Made by a program: the position numbers and the translations under genes
NCBI GenBank assembly: GCA_003140895.1
Contig: PLLH01000114.1
Location: 18,857-51,128 of the forward strand
Length of the DNA stretch: 32,272 bases
Reading direction: 5' to 3'
Source of the DNA: Elusimicrobiota bacterium
GTDB lineage: Bacteria > Elusimicrobiota > Elusimicrobia > F11
Shown here: one piece after another, positions 24,853-32,272 of the stretch
How positions within the stretch are numbered: the stretch's first letter is position 1
Layout of the letters: each line of letters begins with the position of its first letter
Notes under the pieces: model-generated
Databases searched by the model: none
What the model saw: only the letters and a program-made list of their open reading frames with translations
Told to the model about the DNA's origin: nothing

Positions 24853-24916
24853 TTTAAGCTCAAATTAACCCGATCTTAAGGAATCCTTAACCCCATGTGT
24901 GTTACAGTTTGTTTAC
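24853..24916 (+). promoter_or_regulatory. Second 11-bp-periodic TTAA/TTAC array, upstream of the PorV-type operon
   Basis: TTAA occurs at 24854, 24865, 24876 and 24887 (three exact 11-base steps), then TTAC at 24902 and 24913 (11). The core CTTAAGGAATCCTTAACC matches CTTAAGGAAACCTTAATC of the first array nearly base for base. The TTAA-to-TTAC step is 15 here and 14 there. TGTTACAGT could be an extended -10. Transcription from here would leave a short leader before the AAGGAG site at 24943. Confidence 0.6.
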
Positions 24917-24956
24917 GAGGCACAAAAATCCAGACAAGGGGAAAGGAGCGAGTGTC

Positions 24957-26987
24957 ATGAAAAAAGCGGGCCGAATCAATCGAAGCCATGATTCCTCGAA
25001 TTCCGCAACCGTTTCTCTTCTGCGGGTGATGGCCTCCTTTTTTGTTTTGGCCGCGTTTTGCGCCTCGCCGGTTGTTCTTCAGGCCGCTTCCGCCGGATCC
25101 TCCACCGCCAACTTTTTGAAAATCGGAATTGGAGCTCGCGGCGCCGCCATGGGAGAAGCTCAATCCGCCATTTCCAACGATGTCACCGCCAGCTACTGGA
25201 ACCCCGCCGGGTTGGCTCCTCTTCGGTATCAGGAAATTTCGCTCATGCACTACGCTCTTGTCGAAGGGATTCGTTACGAACAAGCCAGCTTCGCTCTTCC
25301 CACGGTGAAAAACGGAACCTTCGCCATGGGCTTAAGCCTCATGAACTACGGCAATATTCAAGGCTACGCCGACACCGGGATGCCGAACGGCAACGTGGAA
25401 GCCTCCAACATGCTTTTCACCGGTTCTTGGGCGAAACAGCTTTTTGAGAAATCCGATCTGTTGACCGGCGTCAACGTTAAATATCTTAATTCAAAGCTGG
25501 CCGGCTTCAGCGCCTCCGTCCCGATGATGGACGCCGGAATTCTTCTCCCTTTTAAAACGGGCCGTCTTCATGGCCTGAGCCTCGCCGCCACGATCAAGAA
25601 CGTGGGGCCCCAAGTGAAATTTGACACGGAAGGGTCGCCTCTTCCCCGGCAGATGGTGCTGGGCGCCGGGCTTTCCGCTTTGGGAGGGAACCTGAATGTG
25701 GCGGTGGACGCCATTTCGCCCGTCGACAACAACCCCTATTTCGCGGCCGGCGTTGAATACCGCGTTTTTGAGATGCTGCATCTTCGGGCGGGATACAACG
25801 GGAAATCAAAATTTGTCGGAACCGGAATCACTTACGGAATCGGAATCCGGTTCAACCAGTGGAATTTGGATTACGCGTTCGTGCCCTACGGCGATCTGGG
25901 AAACACCAACCGGGTGAGCGTCGGCATTCGTTTCGGACGCGCTCTTAAGATGCAGACAGCGGAAGACCAGGTTGAATTCGCCTACCGGAAAGCGCAGAGC
26001 GAATTGGCTCTGGGCCAGGGCGTTGAGGCGTACAGCACGTTGAACGATTTATTGCTCATCGCGCCGTGGCACAAACCTTCCGTCGAGCTTAAAGCGAAAG
26101 TGGAGAAGCAATTCGGCGAGATGGCCGTCTCCAAAGACAAGGCGAAGATGGAAGCCGAAATCGCCGATAAATTCACGGCAGCCCAAGCGGCCTTTGATCG
26201 GGACGAGCTGGTCCAGGCCAAGAAAGGATTTGGAACCATTCTTTTACTTCAACCGGAGCATGTGGGATCCAAAGTGTATCTCGATCGGATCCAGAACCGG
26301 TATGCCGCCTTGGCCCAGGAATCCTTCAAAGAGGGAATGGCCACCTTCGCGGCGGGCGATTACCAGAAAGCCAAACTCTTCTTCGAGAAGACCCTCTCGA
26401 TCGACAGCAACCACGTCGACGCGAAGGCGCAGCTGGATAAGACGATCGAAGTGATGGCGGATTCCAAGAAACGCGATGAAGAAATGAACCGCCTGGCCAA
26501 CGCTTCCGGCGGATATAAAGACGGCCTGGCCGCTTTCCAGAAAAATGACCTCGAAACTGCTTTGAATCGGTTCGAAGAAGTGAAAAAATTAGCCCCTGAA
26601 TTCGAGGAAGTCACCCGCTATACTGAGTTGACGAAAAAAACGCTGGCCGGTGTCCTCTTTGAGCAGTCTCAGGTGCACGTGACCAACGGGCAAATGGAAG
26701 AAGCGGTGAAGAAATTGACGCGGGCGGTTGAGCTGAATCCGGCGGACACGCGGTTTAAACCCGCTCTCGATATCGCCACTCGCGATTTGGCCACCAAGAA
26801 TTTCCAGGAATCCCAGAAACTTTACAAAGAAGGGCTCGAAGCGTATCTCGGAGGAGACGGTGACCAGGCTGAAAAGAAATGGCGTCGCGCGTTGGAGTTG
26901 GATTCCTCGAATGATGACGCTTTGAAGGCCATCACCAAGCTTCAGGAACGGAAGAAATATGAGAGCCCGAACCAACAACCCCAATAA
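24957..26987 (+). CDS. PorV/PorQ-like outer-membrane barrel fused to C-terminal TPR repeats
   Basis: The ATG at 24957 has AAGGAG 8 bases upstream and gives 676 residues. An upstream in-frame start (24897) overlaps the promoter array and is rejected. A signal peptide (to about residue 45) is followed by a barrel-type region (about 46-328) with the PorV/PorQ-family opening FLKIGIGARGAAMGEA and SYWNPAGLA, then alternating amphipathic strands. Residues about 345-665 are helical TPR-like repeats (for example GMATFAAGDYQKAKLFFEKTL and AVKKLTRAVELNPAD). PorV binds cargo tails in type IX secretion. Ordinary PorV lacks the TPR half, which would lie in the periplasm and could recruit partners. The next gene overlaps its end by 29 bases. 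Confidence 0.85.
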   Translation: MKKAGRINRSHDSSNSATVSLLRVMASFFVLAAFCASPVVLQAASAGSSTANFLKIGIGARGAAMGEAQSAISNDVTASYWNPAGLAPLRYQEISLMHYALVEGIRYEQASFALPTVKNGTFAMGLSLMNYGNIQGYADTGMPNGNVEASNMLFTGSWAKQLFEKSDLLTGVNVKYLNSKLAGFSASVPMMDAGILLPFKTGRLHGLSLAATIKNVGPQVKFDTEGSPLPRQMVLGAGLSALGGNLNVAVDAISPVDNNPYFAAGVEYRVFEMLHLRAGYNGKSKFVGTGITYGIGIRFNQWNLDYAFVPYGDLGNTNRVSVGIRFGRALKMQTAEDQVEFAYRKAQSELALGQGVEAYSTLNDLLLIAPWHKPSVELKAKVEKQFGEMAVSKDKAKMEAEIADKFTAAQAAFDRDELVQAKKGFGTILLLQPEHVGSKVYLDRIQNRYAALAQESFKEGMATFAAGDYQKAKLFFEKTLSIDSNHVDAKAQLDKTIEVMADSKKRDEEMNRLANASGGYKDGLAAFQKNDLETALNRFEEVKKLAPEFEEVTRYTELTKKTLAGVLFEQSQVHVTNGQMEEAVKKLTRAVELNPADTRFKPALDIATRDLATKNFQESQKLYKEGLEAYLGGDGDQAEKKWRRALELDSSNDDALKAITKLQERKKYESPNQQPQ

Positions 26988-28317
26988 TAAACCGATTATC
27001 GCTTGTCTGGTGGTTCTCATCTGTCTGACGCTGTCTCTGCCTCTTTTTGCCTCCAATTCCGATGTGCAAACACCCGAAGAAAGAGCGCTGGCCAAGGCGT
27101 TTTCCGCTTACATGGACGGCAATGACAAAATGTCTCTCAGCTATTTCGAAGAAGTGGTTCGGATCAACTCAAAAAACCAAGCGGCCCAGAAAGGGTTGGA
27201 GAAAGTAAAAATCCGCTTGAAGAAGAGCAGCGATGTCGAACGGGCCAAAGCCAAACGGCTGGCTGAGTCCAAAATGAAAGAGGGCCGGCAGCTTCTTCGA
27301 ACCAAAGACATCGTCGCCGCCATCGATTCGTTTCATGCCGCTCAAGACGCGGTTCCTCACTACCGGCCGGCGGAGCGCCAGTTGAAAAAAATCCGGGCGG
27401 CCATGAACACGGTGTTGAAGCGTCAGCAATTTAATTTGACGGCGTGGGCCTTCGCGCGAGGCGTCATGGCCTATCTCGAGCGGGATTGGAGCAAAGCCTA
27501 CCGGATTTGGTCGGAGCGGCACTTGGTGGAGCCGGACAACGTTCCGCTTTCAAACGCCAAGCTGCGGGCGGAAAACAACTTTAAGAAGATGATGATCACC
27601 GAGCAGGAGGAGTTTTACCGGCGGAGCGCTCGGGCCTTTTATGAGCAGGGATATTACCTCCAGTCCAAAGGGTCGTGGGACAAGGTGTTGGTGCTTCGCT
27701 CCGATGATCTGGAAGCGTTGGAAGGGAAGGCTCGTTCCGAAGAAGCGTATCTCACGGTCACTGGAAAAGGACGAAACAGCGCGGCGCATGATCTTTTGGA
27801 GCGGGGGCTCGAATTTTTTGCCACGCAGGATTGGGAAAAAGCGCTGGAGATGTTTAAACAACTGGCCCAAGTGGATCCGAATCTCTCCACCGCCAACGAT
27901 TATATCGCCAAGATCAATCAGAATATAGCCTCAAGTAAAATTCGTCCCGCTTCGTCCGGAGGTCAATCGACCTGGAAACCGAATAAACCCTCCGCTCAAG
28001 AAGGCACAGACGTTGTTAAGGTTCCCGTCGGATCGGAAAATTTCGTCGAGCGTCGGCACGAGCTGGAGTCTCAACTGAAGCGGGACCCCTCCAGTATTCG
28101 GATTCAACAGGAGCTCGATAAAGTGCTCAAGGCTCAGGAGGAAGAGAGCGAGCGGATTTACAAAGACGGCCTCATTGCCTATTCTCAAGGAAATCGGGAT
28201 CTGGCGATCGATAAATGGAAGCAGGTGCTGATCATTAATCCCGATCATAAGAAAGCCGAAGCCGCTTTGAGAAAAGCCAGAGCGGAAGAAGAACGATCGA
28301 CAAAGGAGAGCCAATGA
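26959..28317 (+). CDS. Secreted TPR-repeat protein
   Basis: The 452-residue protein has a signal peptide (about residues 1-32, ending LFAS) and at least five TPR-like helix pairs. Examples are AFSAYMDGNDKMSLSYFEEV, FFATQDWEKALEMFKQLAQV near the middle, and AYSQGNRDLAIDKWKQVL near the end. A Gly/Ser/Pro-rich linker (about 330-350) divides the array. It probably acts as a periplasmic scaffold. The start codon lies inside the end of the PorV-type gene (29-base overlap, with AGGAACGGAAG upstream) and its stop overlaps the TolC-type start by 4 bases (ATGA), so the three are translationally coupled. It resembles the TPR half of the preceding protein. Confidence 0.85.
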   Translation: MRARTNNPNNKPIIACLVVLICLTLSLPLFASNSDVQTPEERALAKAFSAYMDGNDKMSLSYFEEVVRINSKNQAAQKGLEKVKIRLKKSSDVERAKAKRLAESKMKEGRQLLRTKDIVAAIDSFHAAQDAVPHYRPAERQLKKIRAAMNTVLKRQQFNLTAWAFARGVMAYLERDWSKAYRIWSERHLVEPDNVPLSNAKLRAENNFKKMMITEQEEFYRRSARAFYEQGYYLQSKGSWDKVLVLRSDDLEALEGKARSEEAYLTVTGKGRNSAAHDLLERGLEFFATQDWEKALEMFKQLAQVDPNLSTANDYIAKINQNIASSKIRPASSGGQSTWKPNKPSAQEGTDVVKVPVGSENFVERRHELESQLKRDPSSIRIQQELDKVLKAQEEESERIYKDGLIAYSQGNRDLAIDKWKQVLIINPDHKKAEAALRKARAEEERSTKESQ

Positions 28318-30434
28318 AACGGGCGGGGCGCCTCATCGTCTTTTTTGCGATTGGTTTGTTGAGCTCCAGCGTTTACGCGAAAAAGCGCCCGGTGGTCGCG
28401 GCGCCAGTCCCGCCGGAGGTGGTTGTGAGTTCTGAGGCCAGTGTAGAGCCGTCTCTCGCGTCGACCGACCTCTCAATTTCGACTCAAACAGTCCAGGCCC
28501 CGGCAGAATCTCCTCAGGTGAGTTCAGCTCCGGTTGTTCCGGCCGCGAAGCCCGCCGAGGTTAAAACGTCCACTCCAACGCCGGAGGGGCTTGTTTCCGG
28601 CGGAATGTTGCCGGCCTCAACGTCGTATTTTGACCATTCCCCTTCAACGGCGCCCGCCAACGCGGTTGAGAAAATTTCAATCGACGACACCGGAACCCGG
28701 CTTCTTGTGATGATTCACCTCTCGAAACCCACCGATTGCTTTATTTTCGAACGGCGCGACCCGCCGTCGCTCTTCGTCCAATTTATCACGACACCCGTGT
28801 TTGCCTCCGGACATCCCGTGGAAGCGGTGGGCTTGGATCCCTTGTCGGAAATCCGGTATGGGTATTCCACCTTCAATGACGCTTCCGCGGCCGCTGACAA
28901 TCGGGAAAAGAAATATCAAATCGACTTTTTGGAACTCCGGCTCAATCGTTCCGTTTTCTATCACATTCAGCAAGAAGGGTGGGTTGTTGTGATCGGATTG
29001 GATCGAACGACGACGAAAATCGAGGTTCCGGAGCTGGATTTCCGGTTCGACGTGGCCAAATACGAAGGGGCCGCCAACATTCCGAAGAATCCGCGGATCA
29101 ATGATTTTGTTCAAACAGCGCAAGCGAACAGCCGTCTCATGGCTGTGTCCCGGGATGAGGCGGAGCTGGCGAAGAAGCGGATTGTTGAAGCCCAACGGGC
29201 CCTTCTTCCCTCGGTCACCGGCCGCGTCGCCGCCACGCGAGGAAAAGAGAAAAACCCGTTCCCCAATGAAAATTTCGAGGGATTTGAAGGCGCTTCCTTC
29301 CGCCGGGACGAGTACGGCGTTTCGGTGGCCCAACCCATCTGGCAATCCGGCCGCCTCTACGGCGCCTATAAACAAGCGAAGCTCAACCGTCAGATGGCGC
29401 TTGAGAACGTACGGAAACAAGCTCAGGACCTCACGTACGAAGTCAAAAAGGCCTATTACACCCTGATCAAGAATCAGACGACGCTCCGTATTCGTCGGGA
29501 ACTGGTGGCGCAGGGAGAAGCCATCAAGTCCATGACGAAGAAAAAACTGGATCTCCATTTGACGTCCAAATCAGAACTGTTGAATGTGTCGGCCCAGGCG
29601 GATCAGGCGTCTTATCAGATGACCAGCGATGAGCAAGACGTGTCTCTCTCCCGCCTGGTCCTTATTTCTCTTCTCAATCAGTCTGACTCGGTGCCCGATC
29701 CCGTGTCGGGGGCCCTTTCCTTCGCCAAGCTCAGCTTTAACGTGGAATCCATTATTGCCTGGGCGCAGGAACATCGCCCGGATGTGCGGATCGCCCGCTT
29801 GAACTCCGAACTCGCCCGCTACAATTGGAAAGCGGCGCGGGCGGACAACGGTCTTAAACTGGATTTCTCCGGCTTTTACGGCCGGGCGGGGGCCACGTTT
29901 GATGAAGCTGATTCTGAACTCCGTATGGAGAAAGCGTGGAACGCGGGGTTCAAATTATCGCGGTCTTTCTGGGGGAACTCCGTCCGGGCCAATTACAGCA
30001 AAGAATCCACGGCGCCGGATTTGGGCCAAGTGTTCATCACGAACACCCAGCAGAAATCCGTGGAAGTGGGGCTCCTGGATGGTTTGCCCGGACTCTCCAA
30101 CGCCAAACAAGCGCAGCTTCAGTATGAAAAAGCGCAGGCGGAGCTTGTGGAAGCCGGACGGAAGGCCGAATATGAAGTTCGAGAGTCCTATTACAATTTA
30201 GAAAAAGCGGCCCGGCAAATCGCCGCCGTCCGGGAGGATATGTTATTCCGCCAAAAAGATTTGGATATATCGCGGGAGAAAGTTAAGCTGGGTCTGGCGG
30301 AATTCTCACAGCTCATGTCGGCCGAAATTTCGTCCACGCAAGCTCAAGTGACGGAACAAGACGCCTTGGCGGCCTACAACATCGCCCTCTCCAATATAGA
30401 TCGGGTGGTGGGCGCTGAAGTTGTGAAAGAGTAA
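28314..30434 (+). CDS. TolC-family outer-membrane channel with N-terminal AMIN-like domain
   Basis: The 706-residue protein has a signal peptide (about 1-22), a Pro/Val/Ala-rich linker (24-115), and an AMIN-like beta domain (about 116-232: EKISIDDTGTRLLVMIHL and PPSLFVQF). An outer-membrane efflux (TolC) region follows (about 260-700) with two repeats of long helices, such as RQMALENVRKQAQDLTYEVKK and AQLQYEKAQAELVEAGRK. TolC forms the trimeric exit duct for RND or type I systems. AMIN domains normally target peptidoglycan in amidases and PilQ, so the fusion may fix the channel to the wall. The RND pump begins 12 bases later. Confidence 0.87.
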   Translation: MKRAGRLIVFFAIGLLSSSVYAKKRPVVAAPVPPEVVVSSEASVEPSLASTDLSISTQTVQAPAESPQVSSAPVVPAAKPAEVKTSTPTPEGLVSGGMLPASTSYFDHSPSTAPANAVEKISIDDTGTRLLVMIHLSKPTDCFIFERRDPPSLFVQFITTPVFASGHPVEAVGLDPLSEIRYGYSTFNDASAAADNREKKYQIDFLELRLNRSVFYHIQQEGWVVVIGLDRTTTKIEVPELDFRFDVAKYEGAANIPKNPRINDFVQTAQANSRLMAVSRDEAELAKKRIVEAQRALLPSVTGRVAATRGKEKNPFPNENFEGFEGASFRRDEYGVSVAQPIWQSGRLYGAYKQAKLNRQMALENVRKQAQDLTYEVKKAYYTLIKNQTTLRIRRELVAQGEAIKSMTKKKLDLHLTSKSELLNVSAQADQASYQMTSDEQDVSLSRLVLISLLNQSDSVPDPVSGALSFAKLSFNVESIIAWAQEHRPDVRIARLNSELARYNWKAARADNGLKLDFSGFYGRAGATFDEADSELRMEKAWNAGFKLSRSFWGNSVRANYSKESTAPDLGQVFITNTQQKSVEVGLLDGLPGLSNAKQAQLQYEKAQAELVEAGRKAEYEVRESYYNLEKAARQIAAVREDMLFRQKDLDISREKVKLGLAEFSQLMSAEISSTQAQVTEQDALAAYNIALSNIDRVVGAEVVKE

Positions 30435-30446
30435 GTCGCCCTCGCT

Positions 30447-32272
30447 ATGCAAATCGGAACCATTTTCGTCAAACGGCCCGTCATGACCTCAATGATGTTC
30501 TTGGGGTTGACGCTCTTCGGCATTATTTCCTGGATCAAACTTCCGCAAGAACTTTTTCCCAGCATCTCCGTCCCGCAACTCGTCATTATCACGAAATACT
30601 CCAACGCCGCCCCTGAAGAAATTGAAAACCTGATCACGAAACCCATCGAGGAAACCGTGGGAACGGTTCCCAATTTAAAACGCGTGAAATCCGTCAGCCG
30701 CGAGGGTCTTTCAGCGGTGACGTTGGATTTCGCGTGGGGCACGGATATGGGATTTGCTCATCTAACGACCCGCGAGAAAATCGACCGCATCAAGGACCGG
30801 ATGCCGACCGAAGCGGAAGAGTCGATTATCAAACGCGTGAATCCCTTTTCTCATCCGGTGCTCATTGTGAGCGTGACCGGCGAATTCCCGCTCGTCGAGA
30901 TGACCGAGCTCTGCGAGGACATGATCAAAAAGAAGTTGGAGAAGGCGGAAGGCGTGGCCTCGGTTTCAATTTCCGGCGGACAAAAACGAGAAATTCTCGT
31001 CGAAGTGGACCGGGGGCGGCTTGAAGCGAGCCGGATTTCACTTCCCATGGTTGTTGAGTCTCTCAAAAACGCCAACTACGATTATCCGGCCGGTGTGACG
31101 CAGGGGAAAGTAGTGGAATATTTGGTTCGCACGCACGGGCGATTCACGAAAATAGACGACATCGGCAAGACGATTGTTCAAGTGGAAAATCCGGAAAATG
31201 ACCCCGTCTACAAATGGTCGAAGCAGGACAATCGCGGTCATACGAGCGCGCCACGAGATCAACGTCTGATTTCGTTGGGCGATATGGCGGAGATTAAACA
31301 ATCATTAAAAGACCGGACCAGCTATTCCCGTTTCAACAGCAAGGAAAACATATCCCTCTCCATTCAGAAACAGTCCGAGGCCAACACCGTCAAAGTGGCC
31401 AAGGCCGTCAAGGCCGCGTTGGGCGAACTTCGGGATTCTCTTCCGAAGAGCGTGAAAGCGGAAGTCACGTACAACGAAGCGGATTATATTGTGACGGCCC
31501 TCGGCAACATGCGGGATAACGTGATCATCGGCGGCTTTTTGGCTTTCTTTGTCCTTCTTTATTTCTTGGGCAATGTCCGGGACGCGCTCAACATGGGTCT
31601 CGCGATTCCCATGACCTTGTTCGCGACGCTGGTCATGATGCTGGCCATGGGAATTTCCGTCAACATGTTGACTCTGGCCGGCATCGCCCTGGCAGTGGGA
31701 ACCATGTCGGACTGTGCGACTTGTGTCACGGAAAATATTGCTCGTCACCACACGCAGCTCAAAAAGCCGCTTCTGGATTCCGCCATCGACGGGGGGAATG
31801 AAATGGTGGCTTCCATGCTTTCCTCCACCTTGACCAACATCTCCGTTATTTTGCCGATGCTTTTCATTAGCGGGATTACGCAGCAGCTCTTTCAGGATCT
31901 TTTCCTGGTCACGATATTCACTCATATGACGTCTCTCGTTATTTCTCTCACGTTCATTCCGCGTATGGCGGCTTACGATTGGTCGCTGCCGTCCTTCATT
32001 AAATTGCCCAACGTGTCCCAATGGGTCATGACGGACGAGAAGAGCCGCCGCATGAACAATTTCTACCGGAAATCGTTAGAGACGGTATTGAATCATCCGT
32101 TGACCTTCGTCCAGTCGGTGTTGGTTCTCTTCGCGGTGACGGTGTTTCTTTTGGTGGTGATTCCGAAAACGTTTATGCCCAAAATGGACCAAGGCCAGTT
32201 TATTGTTCAATTGACGATGCCCATCGGAACACGACTGGACGTGACCAACAACGTCGCCACCAAACTTGAGAC
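30447..32272 (+). CDS. RND-family efflux transporter, 5' part (runs off the window)
   Basis: The first 608 codons of an RND (AcrB/HAE-type) pump are present. The opening is typical: FVKRPVMTSMMFLGLTLFGI, with LPQELFPSISVPQLVI and EIENLITKPIEE. Porter domains, the first membrane-helix block and the second periplasmic loop start (TFMPKMDQGQFIVQLTMPIGT) follow. These pumps export lipophilic compounds or lipids by proton exchange. In the proton-relay helix the usual VDD or VDN reads MSDCATCVTENI. One Asp (422) is retained, but its partner is Cys423, with a further Cys426. A SWSK/Asn-rich insertion (about residues 246-275) is also visible. It pairs with the TolC-type gene 12 bases upstream. No adaptor gene lies between them. 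Confidence 0.9.
   Translation, partial: MQIGTIFVKRPVMTSMMFLGLTLFGIISWIKLPQELFPSISVPQLVIITKYSNAAPEEIENLITKPIEETVGTVPNLKRVKSVSREGLSAVTLDFAWGTDMGFAHLTTREKIDRIKDRMPTEAEESIIKRVNPFSHPVLIVSVTGEFPLVEMTELCEDMIKKKLEKAEGVASVSISGGQKREILVEVDRGRLEASRISLPMVVESLKNANYDYPAGVTQGKVVEYLVRTHGRFTKIDDIGKTIVQVENPENDPVYKWSKQDNRGHTSAPRDQRLISLGDMAEIKQSLKDRTSYSRFNSKENISLSIQKQSEANTVKVAKAVKAALGELRDSLPKSVKAEVTYNEADYIVTALGNMRDNVIIGGFLAFFVLLYFLGNVRDALNMGLAIPMTLFATLVMMLAMGISVNMLTLAGIALAVGTMSDCATCVTENIARHHTQLKKPLLDSAIDGGNEMVASMLSSTLTNISVILPMLFISGITQQLFQDLFLVTIFTHMTSLVISLTFIPRMAAYDWSLPSFIKLPNVSQWVMTDEKSRRMNNFYRKSLETVLNHPLTFVQSVLVLFAVTVFLLVVIPKTFMPKMDQGQFIVQLTMPIGTRLDVTNNVATKLE

Overview
The window (about 32 kb) reads as chromosomal DNA of a Gram-negative, diderm bacterium. 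The evidence is outer-membrane barrels, a TolC-type channel, RND pump parts, and a secreted giant protein ending in a type IX secretion (Por-tail/FlgD-Ig-like) domain. A PorV-like barrel together with such tails, fibronectin-type giants and FixCX suggests an uncultured-type lineage such as Elusimicrobiota or a neighbour in the FCB/PVC-adjacent phyla. This placement is inference, at roughly even odds.

Region 1 (1-3487) is translation and transcription housekeeping: the 3' part of tRNA-Thr(GGT), tuf, rpmG, tRNA-Trp(CCA), secE, nusG, rplK and rplA. The usual continuation rplJ-rplL-rpoB-rpoC is absent. EF-Tu has an unusual switch I sequence.

Region 2 (3575-6227) holds fixC and fixX (flavoprotein-quinone oxidoreductase plus ferredoxin, no fixAB beside them), meeting a convergent squalene/phytoene synthase-family gene.

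Region 3 (6274-14767) looks like one eight-gene transcription unit driven by a good sigma70-type promoter: a small two-helix membrane protein, a HAMP-only membrane protein, an FtsH-type membrane AAA+ protease with a shortened periplasmic part, an RND-type membrane-fusion protein, a HAMP histidine kinase, an OmpR/PhoB-type regulator, a receiver-histidine kinase hybrid, and an NtrC-type sigma54 activator. This looks like an envelope-sensing and regulation block.

Region 4 (14880-24743) starts with a striking array of 11-bp-spaced TTAA/TTAC repeats. It then encodes a secreted 3126-residue protein built of fibronectin-III-like modules, including five consecutive super-repeats of 292-298 residues. 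The protein ends in a Por-tail-like C-terminal domain. A 113-residue secreted protein that is little more than a second copy of that tail follows immediately.

Region 5 (24744-32272) repeats the same regulatory array and then encodes a PorV-like barrel fused to TPRs, a secreted TPR protein, a TolC-type channel with an added N-terminal AMIN-like domain, and an RND pump that runs off the window end.

Working model (inference): an OmpR-type regulator, plausibly the one at 11521-12213, drives both array promoters. It would thereby co-express a Por-tail cargo and its PorV-like outer-membrane partner, next to a TolC/RND export module whose candidate fusion protein lies 18 kb upstream in the regulatory operon.
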